DNA of 64,000 nucleotides from assembly GCF_021530565.1 (NCBI RefSeq), contig NZ_JAKGBI010000004.1, positions 124,001 through 188,000 of the forward strand. Reading direction: 5' to 3'. This DNA is from Pseudoalteromonas sp. SMS1 (GTDB lineage: Bacteria > Pseudomonadota > Gammaproteobacteria > Enterobacterales > Alteromonadaceae). The translations under genes and the position numbers were made by a program. Each line of letters begins with the position of its first letter. Position 1 is the first letter of the stretch. A model generated the notes under the pieces. It was not told where the DNA came from, did no database searches, and was given only the letters and a program-made list of their open reading frames with translations. Shown piece after piece: positions 54,858-63,253 of this stretch.

Positions 54858-55241
54858 TTAGACTTTTCTAAGCAAAGGGACAATGTTTCTACCAAATGGT
54901 TTAAACACCTTGACTAGATGCCTATCTATTAGGGTGAGTTCTTTTTCGCACATTGTTTGAAATCGTTTATTAGCTGAGCCTCGACCATGATTTAACACCA
55001 GGTTTCGCCTCACCCATAACCGCAAATTGATTGCCAAAAGCCGGTCTTCGTCTCGTAAACAAATATCGATGAGCTTTTTGGCAGATCGGATGTATGCAGC
55101 AAGGTTCTCTATATTGGCTGGGCTGTGCTTTAGTATCATAGCATGCACTGCAAACTCTGCATTAGCATCTTGAAATGCCCGCAATTGCGCATCTTTCGCT
55201 TCTAAGTCAGTATCAAACATAGTGAAATTTTGGGTCGACAT
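54858..55241 (-). CDS. Small helical protein of unknown function under a Fur box
   Basis: A 127-aa soluble, mostly helical protein; no signal peptide, membrane segment or known motif seen. It has a basic C-terminal half (NLRLWVRRNLVLNHGRG, VKVFKPFGRN) and two Cys. A 17-of-19 match to the Fur consensus lies 6 nt upstream of the first ATG, overlapping the likely -10 region (TTTACA, 17 nt, TATCAT), so strong iron repression is likely. No Shine-Dalgarno precedes ATG 55241; transcription from that promoter would give a near-leaderless mRNA, or translation may start at the internal ATG at 55220. Family not recognised; a regulator or small iron-stress protein are both possible. Confidence 0.72.
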   Translation of the reverse strand: MSTQNFTMFDTDLEAKDAQLRAFQDANAEFAVHAMILKHSPANIENLAAYIRSAKKLIDICLRDEDRLLAINLRLWVRRNLVLNHGRGSANKRFQTMCEKELTLIDRHLVKVFKPFGRNIVPLLRKV

Positions 55242-55246
55242 TTATT

Positions 55247-55265
55247 GATAATGATAATTAATATC
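55247..55265. promoter_or_regulatory. Fur box
   Basis: GATAATGATAATTAATATC (from the T-to-G boundary at 55247) matches GATAATGATAATCATTATC at 17 of 19 positions. It lies just upstream of the small 127-aa gene and downstream of the SnoaL-like gene on the same strand, so it should act on the former. Confidence 0.75.
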
Positions 55266-55305
55266 AAATAACCTGTAAACCCAAATGTAAGCTGCTCTCG
55301 AAATG

Positions 55306-55668
55306 CTAACCCATAAATGTCACACGCTTGATTAGGTCGTTTTCGACTTCATACGCAGCTATCACCGTCACACTATGATCGATTTCTTTGCTGAGCTGTT
55401 TTGATGACTCAGCCAGCTCATGATCGACTAAAAAGCGACCTTGCACCATACGAGTCAAAGACGTTGCGTTCAAATAGCTCAAACTCGCAAACTTGTTACC
55501 ATAGCGTTCGACAAGCGCTTCCTTTCCCTTAAATACCAAGCTTTGCCCTTGATAGATTTCTACATCATCACTGTAAGTAGCCGCAAATGCATCGATATCT
55601 TGATTGTTGTAGGCGTCGAGTTGTTTATCTACGATGGCGATGGTTGCTTGTTCTATGTCTGTATACAT
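55306..55668 (-). CDS. SnoaL-like / NTF2-fold protein
   Basis: Small cone-shaped alpha+beta barrel protein of 120 aa. The N-terminal helix IVDKQLDAYNNQDIDAFAATYSDDVEIYQG is the usual signature of SnoaL-like nuclear transport factor 2 folds, followed by KGKEALVERYG and late beta strands. Some relatives are hydrolases or isomerases and others simply bind a small molecule; nothing here fixes the activity. Monocistronic, between the MBL-fold gene (same strand, upstream) and the Fur-box gene. Confidence 0.85.
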   Translation of the reverse strand: MYTDIEQATIAIVDKQLDAYNNQDIDAFAATYSDDVEIYQGQSLVFKGKEALVERYGNKFASLSYLNATSLTRMVQGRFLVDHELAESSKQLSKEIDHSVTVIAAYEVENDLIKRVTFMG

Positions 55669-55741
55669 ATTAAGTCCAAAAACGCTGTGAGTGGTTGGAC
55701 CGTAATTATATACATATGTATTGAAGCTGTTAAGTTCCGCT

Positions 55742-56863
55742 TTAACGTGTCGCCAGCCCTTTCGACATCAAGGATTTCCACCAGAAAGCATTATTGTGAG
55801 GTTCGCCTGCGGTGATCACCTCGCCCACTATGGGTGTGTTAATAATGATATTTTTTTGCGCGGCCGCCGTAGTGACACGCTCTAACGGTTCATACCAAGC
55901 GTGAAACGCCAAATCGAAAGTTCCATTATGTATTGGCAGCATCACCTCTGCATTAAGATCAATGTGTGCTTGAACGCTTTGCTCTGGTGTCATATGAATA
56001 TCTGCCCAGTCTTTGTCATAGGCGCCAGTTTCAATGAATGTGTAGTTAAAAGGCCCATAGCGACGGCCGATTTCTTTAAAGCCATCAAAATAACCAGAGT
56101 CACCGCTAAAGTAAATACTTTGGTCAGCCGCTTTAATGACCCACGACCCCCACAGCGTTTTATTGCCATCACCCAAACCTCTGCCAGAAAAATGCTGAGT
56201 GGGAACAAATGCAACTAGGCTGGTTTTATCCCCATGCTCTTGCCACCAATCAAACACTTTCACCTTGTTACTATCAACTCCCCACTGTTCGAGGTCGCCT
56301 TCGACACCTAAGGGAACAAAAATCTCTTTCGTTTTGTTCATAAGTGACAAAATGCTCTCTTTATCTAAGTGATCATAGTGATTGTGAGAAATGAGAATTC
56401 TATCAATTGGCGGTAAGTCGTTTAACGAAATTGGGGCCTCGTGAAACCGCTCAGGTCCAGCAAAACTAAATGGTGACGCGCGCTTTGAAAATACAGGATC
56501 TAGCAACCAATATTCACCAAACACCTTTAATAACACTGATGAGTGACCCAGCTTGACCATATGTACTTGATCGTCAGAAAGTTGTGCCAACATATCTGGA
56601 CTTTGTTGCACCATAGGGAGCGGAATATTGGGTATTGGATCTTGCTTAGGCTCTGTAATAAAGCGCCAAAAAATACCTAACGTCTTTTTCAAGCCTGGCT
56701 GTTCGACCTCATTAGTATTATAAAACTTGCCGTTTTTATACTGCGTCGAACTATAACCTGCTTCGCTCACTTGCGCGTCTAAATTCGAAACCATTGCACA
56801 CCCTCCGACTGTTAAACCAAATATCACTGCTGTCAGTAAAGATAATTTGTATCTAGCTCTCAT
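55742..56863 (-). CDS. MBL-fold metal-dependent hydrolase lipoprotein (UlaG/NAPE-PLD-like)
   Basis: Metallo-beta-lactamase-fold hydrolase of ~373 aa. Signal peptide with lipobox TVGGCAMV. Metal-binding motif HNHYDHLD (HxHxDH), followed by VPLGVEGDLEQWGVD, FSGDSGYFDGF (bridging Asp) and MLPIHNGTFDLAFHAW (last His). The order resembles NAPE-PLD-like and UlaG-like enzymes acting on phosphodiesters or lactones; the substrate is unknown. The ATG at 56863 starts the signal peptide; an in-frame start at 56911 would overlap an operator-like dyad and is disfavoured. It is divergent from a TetR regulator, and two similar dyads lie between them, so TetR control is likely. Confidence 0.88.
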   Translation of the reverse strand: MRARYKLSLLTAVIFGLTVGGCAMVSNLDAQVSEAGYSSTQYKNGKFYNTNEVEQPGLKKTLGIFWRFITEPKQDPIPNIPLPMVQQSPDMLAQLSDDQVHMVKLGHSSVLLKVFGEYWLLDPVFSKRASPFSFAGPERFHEAPISLNDLPPIDRILISHNHYDHLDKESILSLMNKTKEIFVPLGVEGDLEQWGVDSNKVKVFDWWQEHGDKTSLVAFVPTQHFSGRGLGDGNKTLWGSWVIKAADQSIYFSGDSGYFDGFKEIGRRYGPFNYTFIETGAYDKDWADIHMTPEQSVQAHIDLNAEVMLPIHNGTFDLAFHAWYEPLERVTTAAAQKNIIINTPIVGEVITAGEPHNNAFWWKSLMSKGLATR

Positions 56864-56880
56864 ACGCCACCACAAAAAGT

Positions 56881-56899
56881 AAACTACACGGTGCAGTTT
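56881..56899. promoter_or_regulatory. Putative TetR operator 1
   Basis: AAACTACACGGTGCAGTTT is a near-perfect dyad (AAACT...AGTTT arms with internal CAC/GTG) just upstream of the MBL-fold lipoprotein start. A related copy lies 40 bp further on, both between divergent genes. Confidence 0.65.
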
Positions 56900-56920
56900 T
56901 TCACATCCCACATTAAAAGT

Positions 56921-56940
56921 AAACTACCTAGTGCAAGTTT
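56921..56940. promoter_or_regulatory. Putative TetR operator 2
   Basis: AAACTACCTAGTGCAAGTTT repeats the arms of operator 1 with the same AGTAAACTAC left flank and GTGCA right part; it lies 44 bp before the TetR start codon. Spacing and position suggest autoregulation. Confidence 0.6.
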
Positions 56941-56984
56941 TTTAAAATTCCGCTAAACTACGCGCACATTGGTAAGGAGTTCAT

Positions 56985-57581
56985 ATGAAGCTATCAGAGA
57001 AAAAACGCCTGCAAATCATTCAAGCTGCTGAACAGCTGTTTTCTGAAAATGGCGCACAACAAACCAGTATGGATCTGGTTGCACAAACCGCAGAGGTATC
57101 AAAGCGCACCGTGTATAACCATTTTGATAGCAAAGAAGCTCTTTTGTACGCGGTCATTGAAAACATGCTGACCCATGTTGAACAAGGCAGCACCTTGGTT
57201 TACACGCCCGATAAATGTATTAGATCACAGCTAATCGAAATTGCTAAGGCAGAGGCACAACTACTGACGTCTGACTCCTTTTTGCGTATCGCCCGTGTTG
57301 CATTTTTAGAATTGTTGCAAAACCCTGATATGGCTGCGCACTTGAACAATACTAAAGTGGGCTGTATGCGTTATTTGGAAGCATTTCTTGTCGCTGCCAA
57401 TTCATCTGGCACAGTCAATGTGGAAGATATTACTTTCGCAGCAAAACAATTTGTATTTCAATTAAAGTCTTTCATTTTTTACCCGCGCCTTTATGGTTTT
57501 GCGTTAGAGCCTCATATGACACATGAATTTGTGATCAACCAAACGGTCGACACGTTTTTGGCACGCTATCAGGTCGATTAA
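56985..57581 (+). CDS. TetR/AcrR-family transcriptional regulator
   Basis: Repressor of 198 aa. The N-terminal HTH is clear: IIQAAEQLFSENGAQQTSMD, then VAQTAEVSKRTVYNHFDSKEALLYAV. The C-terminal ligand-binding part is helical (with the YHFLxS-like region around KQFVFQLKSFIFYPRLYGFA), resembling AcrR-type proteins with a C-terminal TetR_C domain. Strong RBS (AAGGAGTTCAT). It is divergent from the MBL-fold lipoprotein gene and shares the two dyads. The trmK-like gene starts 12 nt downstream on the same strand, so it could be co-transcribed. Confidence 0.94.
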   Translation: MKLSEKKRLQIIQAAEQLFSENGAQQTSMDLVAQTAEVSKRTVYNHFDSKEALLYAVIENMLTHVEQGSTLVYTPDKCIRSQLIEIAKAEAQLLTSDSFLRIARVAFLELLQNPDMAAHLNNTKVGCMRYLEAFLVAANSSGTVNVEDITFAAKQFVFQLKSFIFYPRLYGFALEPHMTHEFVINQTVDTFLARYQVD

Positions 57582-57593
57582 TAAGGGGGTCAA

Positions 57594-58277
57594 TTGAAAT
57601 TAGGGAAACGCCTAGCGCAAATTAGCGATTTAGTAAGTAATGACTACGCGCACATTTGGGATTGCTGCTGTGATCATGGCCTGCTTGGCGCCAACTTATT
57701 AGATAAAGATCTAGACGCAAAAATCCATTTTGTAGACATCGTGCCTCACTTGATTGATGCATTAGAGGCAAAACTCACACAGTTTTATGCCCATAAACAA
57801 GCACAATGGCAAACGTATTGCCAAGATGTCGCGGCTTTGCCGCTTTCACAATATTCAGGTAAGCATTTGGTGATCATTGCAGGCGTTGGTGGGGATTTAT
57901 GTAGTACTTTTGTACAAAATATGCTGCGTCAAAATCCAAATACACCTATCGACTTTATTCTTTGTCCAGTGCATCACTTATATACATTGCGCCAAACATT
58001 ACACTCACAATCACTTACCTTAAAAAATGAGCTGTTGGTTAATGAAAACAAACGCAGCTATGAACTCATTCATGTGTCGACCGATAAAACAGAGGGGTAT
58101 TCAATCCATGCTGTTGGTGAGCGTATTTGGTGTTATCGAAATAAACAAGAGTATGAAATAGCTAAACACTATTTGAATAAAACAATTAACCACTATCTAC
58201 GAATTAGCCAAGGCAGTGCAAACGTGACAAAGACCCTAGCGGCCTATCAAAATATTCAGTTAAGACCTATTAAATGA
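57594..58277 (+). CDS. TrmK-like tRNA (adenine-N1)-methyltransferase family protein
   Basis: SAM-dependent methyltransferase of 227 aa in the COG2384/TrmK group, whose characterised members methylate N1 of A22 in tRNA. Motifs: start MKLGKRLAQISDLV, SAM pocket IWDCCCDHGLLGANLL (the usual DxGxDHxxL block is partly changed by Cys), acidic strand IHFVDIVP, and VIIAGVGGDLC in the place of the GMGG motif. TTG start at 57594 with a good AAGGGGG at 5-nt spacing. The Cys-rich motif I and the GVGG variant resemble gammaproteobacterial members, so the exact tRNA site is uncertain. Confidence 0.82.
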   Translation: MKLGKRLAQISDLVSNDYAHIWDCCCDHGLLGANLLDKDLDAKIHFVDIVPHLIDALEAKLTQFYAHKQAQWQTYCQDVAALPLSQYSGKHLVIIAGVGGDLCSTFVQNMLRQNPNTPIDFILCPVHHLYTLRQTLHSQSLTLKNELLVNENKRSYELIHVSTDKTEGYSIHAVGERIWCYRNKQEYEIAKHYLNKTINHYLRISQGSANVTKTLAAYQNIQLRPIK

Positions 58278-58284
58278 ATAATGA

Positions 58285-58302
58285 TGAGCGCTTACGCGCT
58301 CA
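58285..58302. terminator. Hairpin at the trmK-like/GNAT convergent ends
   Basis: TGAGCGC pairs with GCGCTCA around TTAC and is followed on the plus strand by CTTTATT. It overlaps the GNAT stop codon, so it serves the plus-strand unit. Confidence 0.65.
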
Positions 58303-58804
58303 CTTTATTGAGAGTATAAATGTCTCGATATAACCCGTCAGGAAACAATATTCTGTCGGTTTTAACACCACCTAATCGCTCTACCAATTTACGTGCAGCG
58401 TCATTGTCGTCATTCATATAAGTGCGTACGTGCGCAAACGCTAGTTCGTCATACGCGTAATTAATAGCAGCAATGGACGCCTCTTTGGCATAGCCTAGTC
58501 CACGTGTCTCAGGTAATAACCACCAGGTTAATTCTCTAGGCCAATTATAGCCTTGCCAAAAACCACATGTACCAACATACTTGCCGGTTGTTTTTTCTTG
58601 TATTACCCATACACCAAAGCCTTGTAAATACCACGAACCAAGATCTGCCTTTAATCTTGCCAAAACTTGCGTAGGCTCTATCGGCCCACCGTACATTTTG
58701 GATGACTCACCATTCGTATAAAACTGTAAGTAAGCATCTAAACACGCGGTAGTGGGTGCAACTAAGCGTAATCGCTCAGTTTCAAGGTGTGCTAATTGAG
58801 TCAT
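58292..58804 (-). CDS. GNAT-family N-acetyltransferase (RimJ/RimL-like)
   Basis: Acetyl-CoA-dependent transferase of 170 aa. It begins LETERLRLVAPT, the usual start of the RimJ/RimL-like acetyltransf_3 group; WWLLPETRGLGYAKEAS carries the CoA-binding Arg/Gly motif, and VRTYMNDDNDAARKLVERLG the late helix. The GFGVWVIQEKTTGKYVGTCG block is typical. Substrate may be an N-terminal amino group or a small amine; unknown. The LysE-type gene ends 20 nt upstream on the same strand, so the two may form an operon. Confidence 0.9.
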   Translation of the reverse strand: MTQLAHLETERLRLVAPTTACLDAYLQFYTNGESSKMYGGPIEPTQVLARLKADLGSWYLQGFGVWVIQEKTTGKYVGTCGFWQGYNWPRELTWWLLPETRGLGYAKEASIAAINYAYDELAFAHVRTYMNDDNDAARKLVERLGGVKTDRILFPDGLYRDIYTLNKVSA

Positions 58805-58823
58805 TTACGCCCCTGTCTCGTGA

Positions 58824-59459
58824 TTATTTCGAAATAGCAAGTCTCGCAGCAAGCGCTAAAAACAAAGCACCGAGTACACCATCAAAATGATGACCCAATC
58901 GAAACCTGCCCGCTAACACCTTACCTAACTTACTAAATGAAATAGCAAAAATGAGATTAACAGACAAAACAACAGTACTTAGCAGAACACCTAGAATGAG
59001 AATTTGCGATGTCAAAGACGCATTTACCTGAGTAAACTGTACTAAAAACACACTGAAGAACAACAGCGCTTTCGGGTTCATTAAGTTATTGAGAAAACCT
59101 TTCAACACGAGCCCTCGATTCATATTTTCATGGTGATTGGTATTAATCGTTGTGGCATTCTTATTCACCCACCAAGATTTAAGCATAATTGCACCGAGCC
59201 ACGCTAAATACAAAGCACCTAATAACTTTATCGCCGTCACGATCGGAGGAAATTGCTGCATCAGCTGACCAAGCCCCAGTGCCACCGCCAAAGTCTGTAC
59301 GATACCAGCAAGAAAAATACCCAATGCAATGCGTGCCCCAGACATAAACCCCTGTCCCGATGAATAAGCTGAAATCAGCACCAAATCTGGGCCTGGCGAA
59401 ATGGCTAATAGTAAGGTCGTAATTAGAAATAGTGGCAGTATTGTAAGCTCAGGCATCAT
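58824..59459 (-). CDS. LysE/RhtB-family amino acid exporter
   Basis: Inner-membrane exporter of 211 aa with about six helices. The family block AISPGPDLVLISAYSSGQGFMSGARIALG is at the N-terminus; FLNNLMNPKALLFFSVFL is the second conserved helix of RhtB-like proteins. Substrate probably an amino acid (homoserine lactone, threonine or a derivative) but undefined. Followed closely by a GNAT gene on the same strand. A second member of the family is cut by the right edge of the window. Confidence 0.92.
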   Translation of the reverse strand: MMPELTILPLFLITTLLLAISPGPDLVLISAYSSGQGFMSGARIALGIFLAGIVQTLAVALGLGQLMQQFPPIVTAIKLLGALYLAWLGAIMLKSWWVNKNATTINTNHHENMNRGLVLKGFLNNLMNPKALLFFSVFLVQFTQVNASLTSQILILGVLLSTVVLSVNLIFAISFSKLGKVLAGRFRLGHHFDGVLGALFLALAARLAISK

Positions 59460-59587
59460 GCACTCCTCGGTCTTTTATTTACTAAAAAACCGTCAATACT
59501 GCCACATGGATTGGCTAAATTAAATGCATCTAAATCATTATTTTAACTTTTTGTACTTAATAAAAAGGGGGGTTACCCATCATTGAT

Positions 59588-60913
59588 TTACTGATCGGTT
59601 ACCACTTTCATTGACTTGGCACTGCCATACCAATTGATATGACGTGTCAGTATCATCACCAGTGACAAAACAATGAAGCACATCAAGCTGCCCATCAGCA
59701 ATGCATAATCTTCAGCGCCCAGCATGCCATAAAGCAACGAGTAAAGCATAATTAAACCAACAAAAAAGTACCCCCCAATCACACGGTTTTTTAGAACACC
59801 ACTCACATACCAACCTAGTAATCCAGTCGCTGCCAATGACGAAATCACATATGCCAATCCAAAGCCTAAATGTTCACTCAAAGAAATCAGCAACAAATAG
59901 AATATCGCCAGTGCTAGCCCAACAAACCCATATTGCACGGGGTGAATTGGTTCGTCCCTAATAAGTTCTAATAAAAAGAAGCTGGCTACCACGAGGAGGA
60001 TAACCATCAATGCATAATTCACAGCACGGTGACTTTTTAAGTAATGGTCAACAGGGTCGACTAACGCAACGCCAATGGTCCGTTCAGTTAAATCACTGCA
60101 CTCGCTGCGTAAGATACAACTTTCAAACGTGCTTTGCATATTGGTGGAAAAGTAGCTCGCTTGCCAATTTGCACTAAACGCCGCATCGTTGATTTCTGAA
60201 GTGAGTGGTAAATAAGCACCAACAAAGCTTGGATGAGGCCAGTTTGCATTCATTGTAACGCGTGTCTCTTTACCCACTGGCGAGATAGCTAACTTTTCCA
60301 TCCCTTGTAAGTGTAAATCGGCTGAAAAAGATAGCACTGATGATGCAAATAAAGAAGTCACTTCAAGCGGTACATGCACCCCCTCTTTTAATCTTTTTAC
60401 GCCTGTTCCAGGTAAAATTTTTACCTGTTCACCTGCAACCTTAATCATTGAGTCTAACCCTATTCCCCGAATATCCGAGATCCCAAATACGAGGCTTGCT
60501 GATATCACACGATGGTCTTTTAAAGTATGAAGATCTGAGATATTAAAAACGCCAGAAATTGCATTTTTGGCATGGTACAGCGTCGCTTTATAAATGCTAC
60601 GATACTTTTCATATGTGTCTAGTTCGCTATGTATCAATAATTTATCTGGTAGTAGGAAGGTATTTTCTTTGATAAGAGAAACGCTATTCTCCCGCGCTAA
60701 TTCTCGTTCATATTCTACGTAAATAAACGGACCCACAATGCGCTGTTGTGCGCTGCTACTTTTGGCAATCTCCTGCTGAACTTGCTTTTGCATTTCACTG
60801 CGTTCAGATATTAGATCTTCTATCATGACCATCGGGATCATCAAAGCGACAATTAGCCCGATCAGCGTGGCAAACTTAACACCAATTTTTTCTTTATTTT
60901 GATTGTTCATCAT
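59588..60913 (-). CDS. creD: Inner-membrane protein CreD
   Basis: Membrane protein of ~441 aa. One helix near the N-terminus (ATLIGLIVALMIPMVMI), a large periplasmic beta-rich region (~60-310; FIYVEYERELA, LLPDKLLIHSELD), then five or six helices at the C-terminus (HRAVNYALMVILLVVASF, PVQYGFVGLALAIFYLLLIS). This is the CreD/CreA-locus arrangement; E. coli CreD is ~450 aa, and its overexpression affects envelope stress and beta-lactam response. The start at 60913 (or 60910) follows AAGGAG; the TTG at 60934 is unlikely. It lies directly downstream of creC. No TTCAC-N6-TTCAC CreB box was seen before it. Confidence 0.9.
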   Translation of the reverse strand: MMNNQNKEKIGVKFATLIGLIVALMIPMVMIEDLISERSEMQKQVQQEIAKSSSAQQRIVGPFIYVEYERELARENSVSLIKENTFLLPDKLLIHSELDTYEKYRSIYKATLYHAKNAISGVFNISDLHTLKDHRVISASLVFGISDIRGIGLDSMIKVAGEQVKILPGTGVKRLKEGVHVPLEVTSLFASSVLSFSADLHLQGMEKLAISPVGKETRVTMNANWPHPSFVGAYLPLTSEINDAAFSANWQASYFSTNMQSTFESCILRSECSDLTERTIGVALVDPVDHYLKSHRAVNYALMVILLVVASFFLLELIRDEPIHPVQYGFVGLALAIFYLLLISLSEHLGFGLAYVISSLAATGLLGWYVSGVLKNRVIGGYFFVGLIMLYSLLYGMLGAEDYALLMGSLMCFIVLSLVMILTRHINWYGSAKSMKVVTDQ

Positions 60914-60981
60914 AAACTCCTTAGGTTTGCCCAAACTTTAGCAAGGCCGTTTGGGTAATCTATGGCGCTAATATGGAGAGT

Positions 60982-62424
60982 TTATGGAGACTTGATGGCG
61001 AGTGTAACTTCAACGCCATGTTCGCAATTTTGAATGTTTAAATAACCAAAGTGAAGTTTGGCGACTTGCTCAACGAAATTTAGCCCAAGCCCCGTGCTTT
61101 TATTCCCCGCTGCGCGCGGCAACGAGTAAAATCGCTCTGTCAGACGACCTAGCGCATAATCCGGAATTAAAGGGCCTTCATTGTAAACCGTGAAGCAAAT
61201 ATGTGTTTGCAACTGCTCCACTGATACGCGGATTTTACCTGCGTCAAATACAAAGTCCATCGCATTCTCAAAGACATTCAATAATGCCTGTCGAAGTAAA
61301 AACTCATCACCGCAAATCATAAAACTAGACTCAGATAAATGGGCATAATCAATAGATTTTTGTTCTATTTTCATGCTCATCGCTGTCGCCACATAATCGA
61401 CCAATTCGTGACTTTGCATTGATTTCGGTTTTTCAATCTCTGGTAGCTTTTCTAATCGCGCCAGCTCTAAGAGCTTGTCGATAAGTAGTTGCATGCGCTC
61501 TGATTCACGTTCAATGTTGCCTGCAAATTTTGCTCTCTTTTTATTATCAATTGGTAACTGTAATAATTCGCTGGCCCCTCTGATACCTGAAAGCGGACTC
61601 TTTAGTTCATGTGTTAAAGTTTCAACATAAGACTCAACATACTGTTTGCCATCTAATTGTGAGCGCATGTCCGCCAGAGCATCGCTTAATTGACCATACT
61701 CATAAAACACTCTAAATACTGGTTTATTTGCCTTTTCACCTCGCCCCATTTTAAAGGCATACAACGACAGTTTGCTAAGTGCAGAATTAATTCGCCACGC
61801 GATGACCGCGCCAACTAGCAAAACCAACACACTCATTATCGCAAGCCAGTTAACTACGCGCTGCTGCGAAAGCTCAATGAATGGTTGAACTGACCTATTT
61901 GCTTTGGCAACGGTTAAGCTGCCAATGGTCTTATTGTTGAAAATGACGGGGGCCGCCACATGCATGACGGTTGACAGCGGATCATTTGGGTCTGTCGCTG
62001 TAGAACGCGCACCATACTCCCCCTGCAGAGTGAGGTAAACATCATTCCAGCGCGAAAAGTCACTACCAATGTCTTTTTGCCATGAATCGGCTACCACAAT
62101 ACCATTGGCATCCGTGACATAAATTCGATGGGACATCGTCTTTTTATCAACTCCCCAAATTGCAGCATCAACACTTCGGTTGCCAAACTGCTGTAGCAGT
62201 GTCGAAATTTGGCTTGTTTCCAAAGTTCCATTTGCCAGCTCTTCAGCCACCAATACAGCTAACAAGTTAGCCATATCGACCAACGTTTCTTCTGTCGTTT
62301 GACGCACTGTGGGTTTAATTTCTTTGAGCAGTGTCGAACTAACAAAGTACGTTGTCATAATGACAATGACGAAGTACAACAAAAACAGTCGTAATCCAAG
62401 TGGGATTTTGGGCCATCGGTTCAC
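60982..62424 (-). CDS. creC: Sensor histidine kinase CreC
   Basis: Inner-membrane kinase of 480 aa. TM1 at ~12-28 and TM2 at ~190-210 flank a periplasmic sensor; a HAMP-like linker follows. HisKA: ETLTHELKSPLSGIRGASELL (His about 270). HATPase: NVFENAMDFV, GLGLNFVEQ with the N, G1 and G2 boxes. The K-S-P in the H-box (HELKSP) is characteristic of CreC. It starts 3 nt after the creB stop, in the order creB-creC-creD, and phosphorylates CreB. It senses growth/metabolic and cell-wall signals in relatives; no ligand can be read here. Confidence 0.93.
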   Translation of the reverse strand: MNRWPKIPLGLRLFLLYFVIVIMTTYFVSSTLLKEIKPTVRQTTEETLVDMANLLAVLVAEELANGTLETSQISTLLQQFGNRSVDAAIWGVDKKTMSHRIYVTDANGIVVADSWQKDIGSDFSRWNDVYLTLQGEYGARSTATDPNDPLSTVMHVAAPVIFNNKTIGSLTVAKANRSVQPFIELSQQRVVNWLAIMSVLVLLVGAVIAWRINSALSKLSLYAFKMGRGEKANKPVFRVFYEYGQLSDALADMRSQLDGKQYVESYVETLTHELKSPLSGIRGASELLQLPIDNKKRAKFAGNIERESERMQLLIDKLLELARLEKLPEIEKPKSMQSHELVDYVATAMSMKIEQKSIDYAHLSESSFMICGDEFLLRQALLNVFENAMDFVFDAGKIRVSVEQLQTHICFTVYNEGPLIPDYALGRLTERFYSLPRAAGNKSTGLGLNFVEQVAKLHFGYLNIQNCEHGVEVTLAIKSP

Positions 62425-62427
62425 AAT

Positions 62428-63096
62428 CTATTCCTTTTCAAAATAGTAACCAAAACCCCGTTTGGTTTTTAGACTCTCAGCCAACTCAACCTTTTGCAGC
62501 TTGCTGCGAATAGACTTTATGTGAGAGTCAACATTGCGCTCATACGCTTCTTCACTAGGCATATTAGAAAAGTCCATAAGTTGCAATCGGCTCAGCACCC
62601 TAGGGGACGATTTCAGCAACGCATCTAATAATCTAAACTCTAATGCCGTCAAGCCCAAAGCCATGGAGCCGCTAAAGTAGTCATAGTTTTCAGCTCTCAA
62701 GTCTTTGGCTGTTTGTCCTACACTTGATTCGACTTGTCGACGCATCGATTTCAATCGCAGTTTTACTCTTGCCAGCAACTCTCTGGGGCTAAAGGGTTTT
62801 GTAACATAATCATCAGCACCTATTTCAAGCCCGACCACCCGATCTATTTCATCTGCTCGCGCGGTTAGGAAAATGATAGGAATATCCGAAAAGCCTCTTA
62901 TTTGCTTGCACAGTTCAAACCCATTCCCATCCGGTAACCCCACGTCGAGTATGAGTAAATCTGCCGGCGTTGTTTTTAAATGTGCCAACCCCTCACCAGC
63001 GGTATTAAACCAATGAGCTTGAAAACCATCCATTTCCAGTACATGAATGAGCGTATCAGCAATCGCTGACTCATCCTCTATGATGACAATATTCAC
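62428..63096 (-). CDS. creB: Two-component response regulator CreB
   Basis: OmpR-type regulator of 222 aa (E. coli CreB 229). Receiver: IVIIEDESAIADTL, Asp in LLILDVGLPDGNG, FLTAR, Lys in YVTKPFSPREL. DNA-binding winged helix: LTALEFRLLDALLKSSPRVLSR to SHIKSIRSKLQK. The GTG at 63096 has GGGGAA 7 nt upstream and gives the conserved N-terminus; the frame is open to 63252 but that part is not protein-like. It is the first gene of creB-creC-creD. Confidence 0.93.
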   Translation of the reverse strand: MNIVIIEDESAIADTLIHVLEMDGFQAHWFNTAGEGLAHLKTTPADLLILDVGLPDGNGFELCKQIRGFSDIPIIFLTARADEIDRVVGLEIGADDYVTKPFSPRELLARVKLRLKSMRRQVESSVGQTAKDLRAENYDYFSGSMALGLTALEFRLLDALLKSSPRVLSRLQLMDFSNMPSEEAYERNVDSHIKSIRSKLQKVELAESLKTKRGFGYYFEKE

Positions 63097-63253
63097 GTTA
63101 TTTCCCCAACTACAAACTGGCCTTACCCTTTGATGTGAGTTAATTAAGCCAGATATACTTACTTTAATGCAGCACAAGTATAATCGATTGGCTAAAAAGC
63201 CACTAATAAATAACAGCTTAGCATGATAAATTGCTTTAGCTTTGTCATGCACT

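Noticed and set aside
55649..55668. Fourth GTATAC-containing site near 55655
   Set aside because: It lies inside the first codons of the SnoaL-like gene, lacks the outer A/T arms of the operator and is unrelated to the hydroxyproline island.
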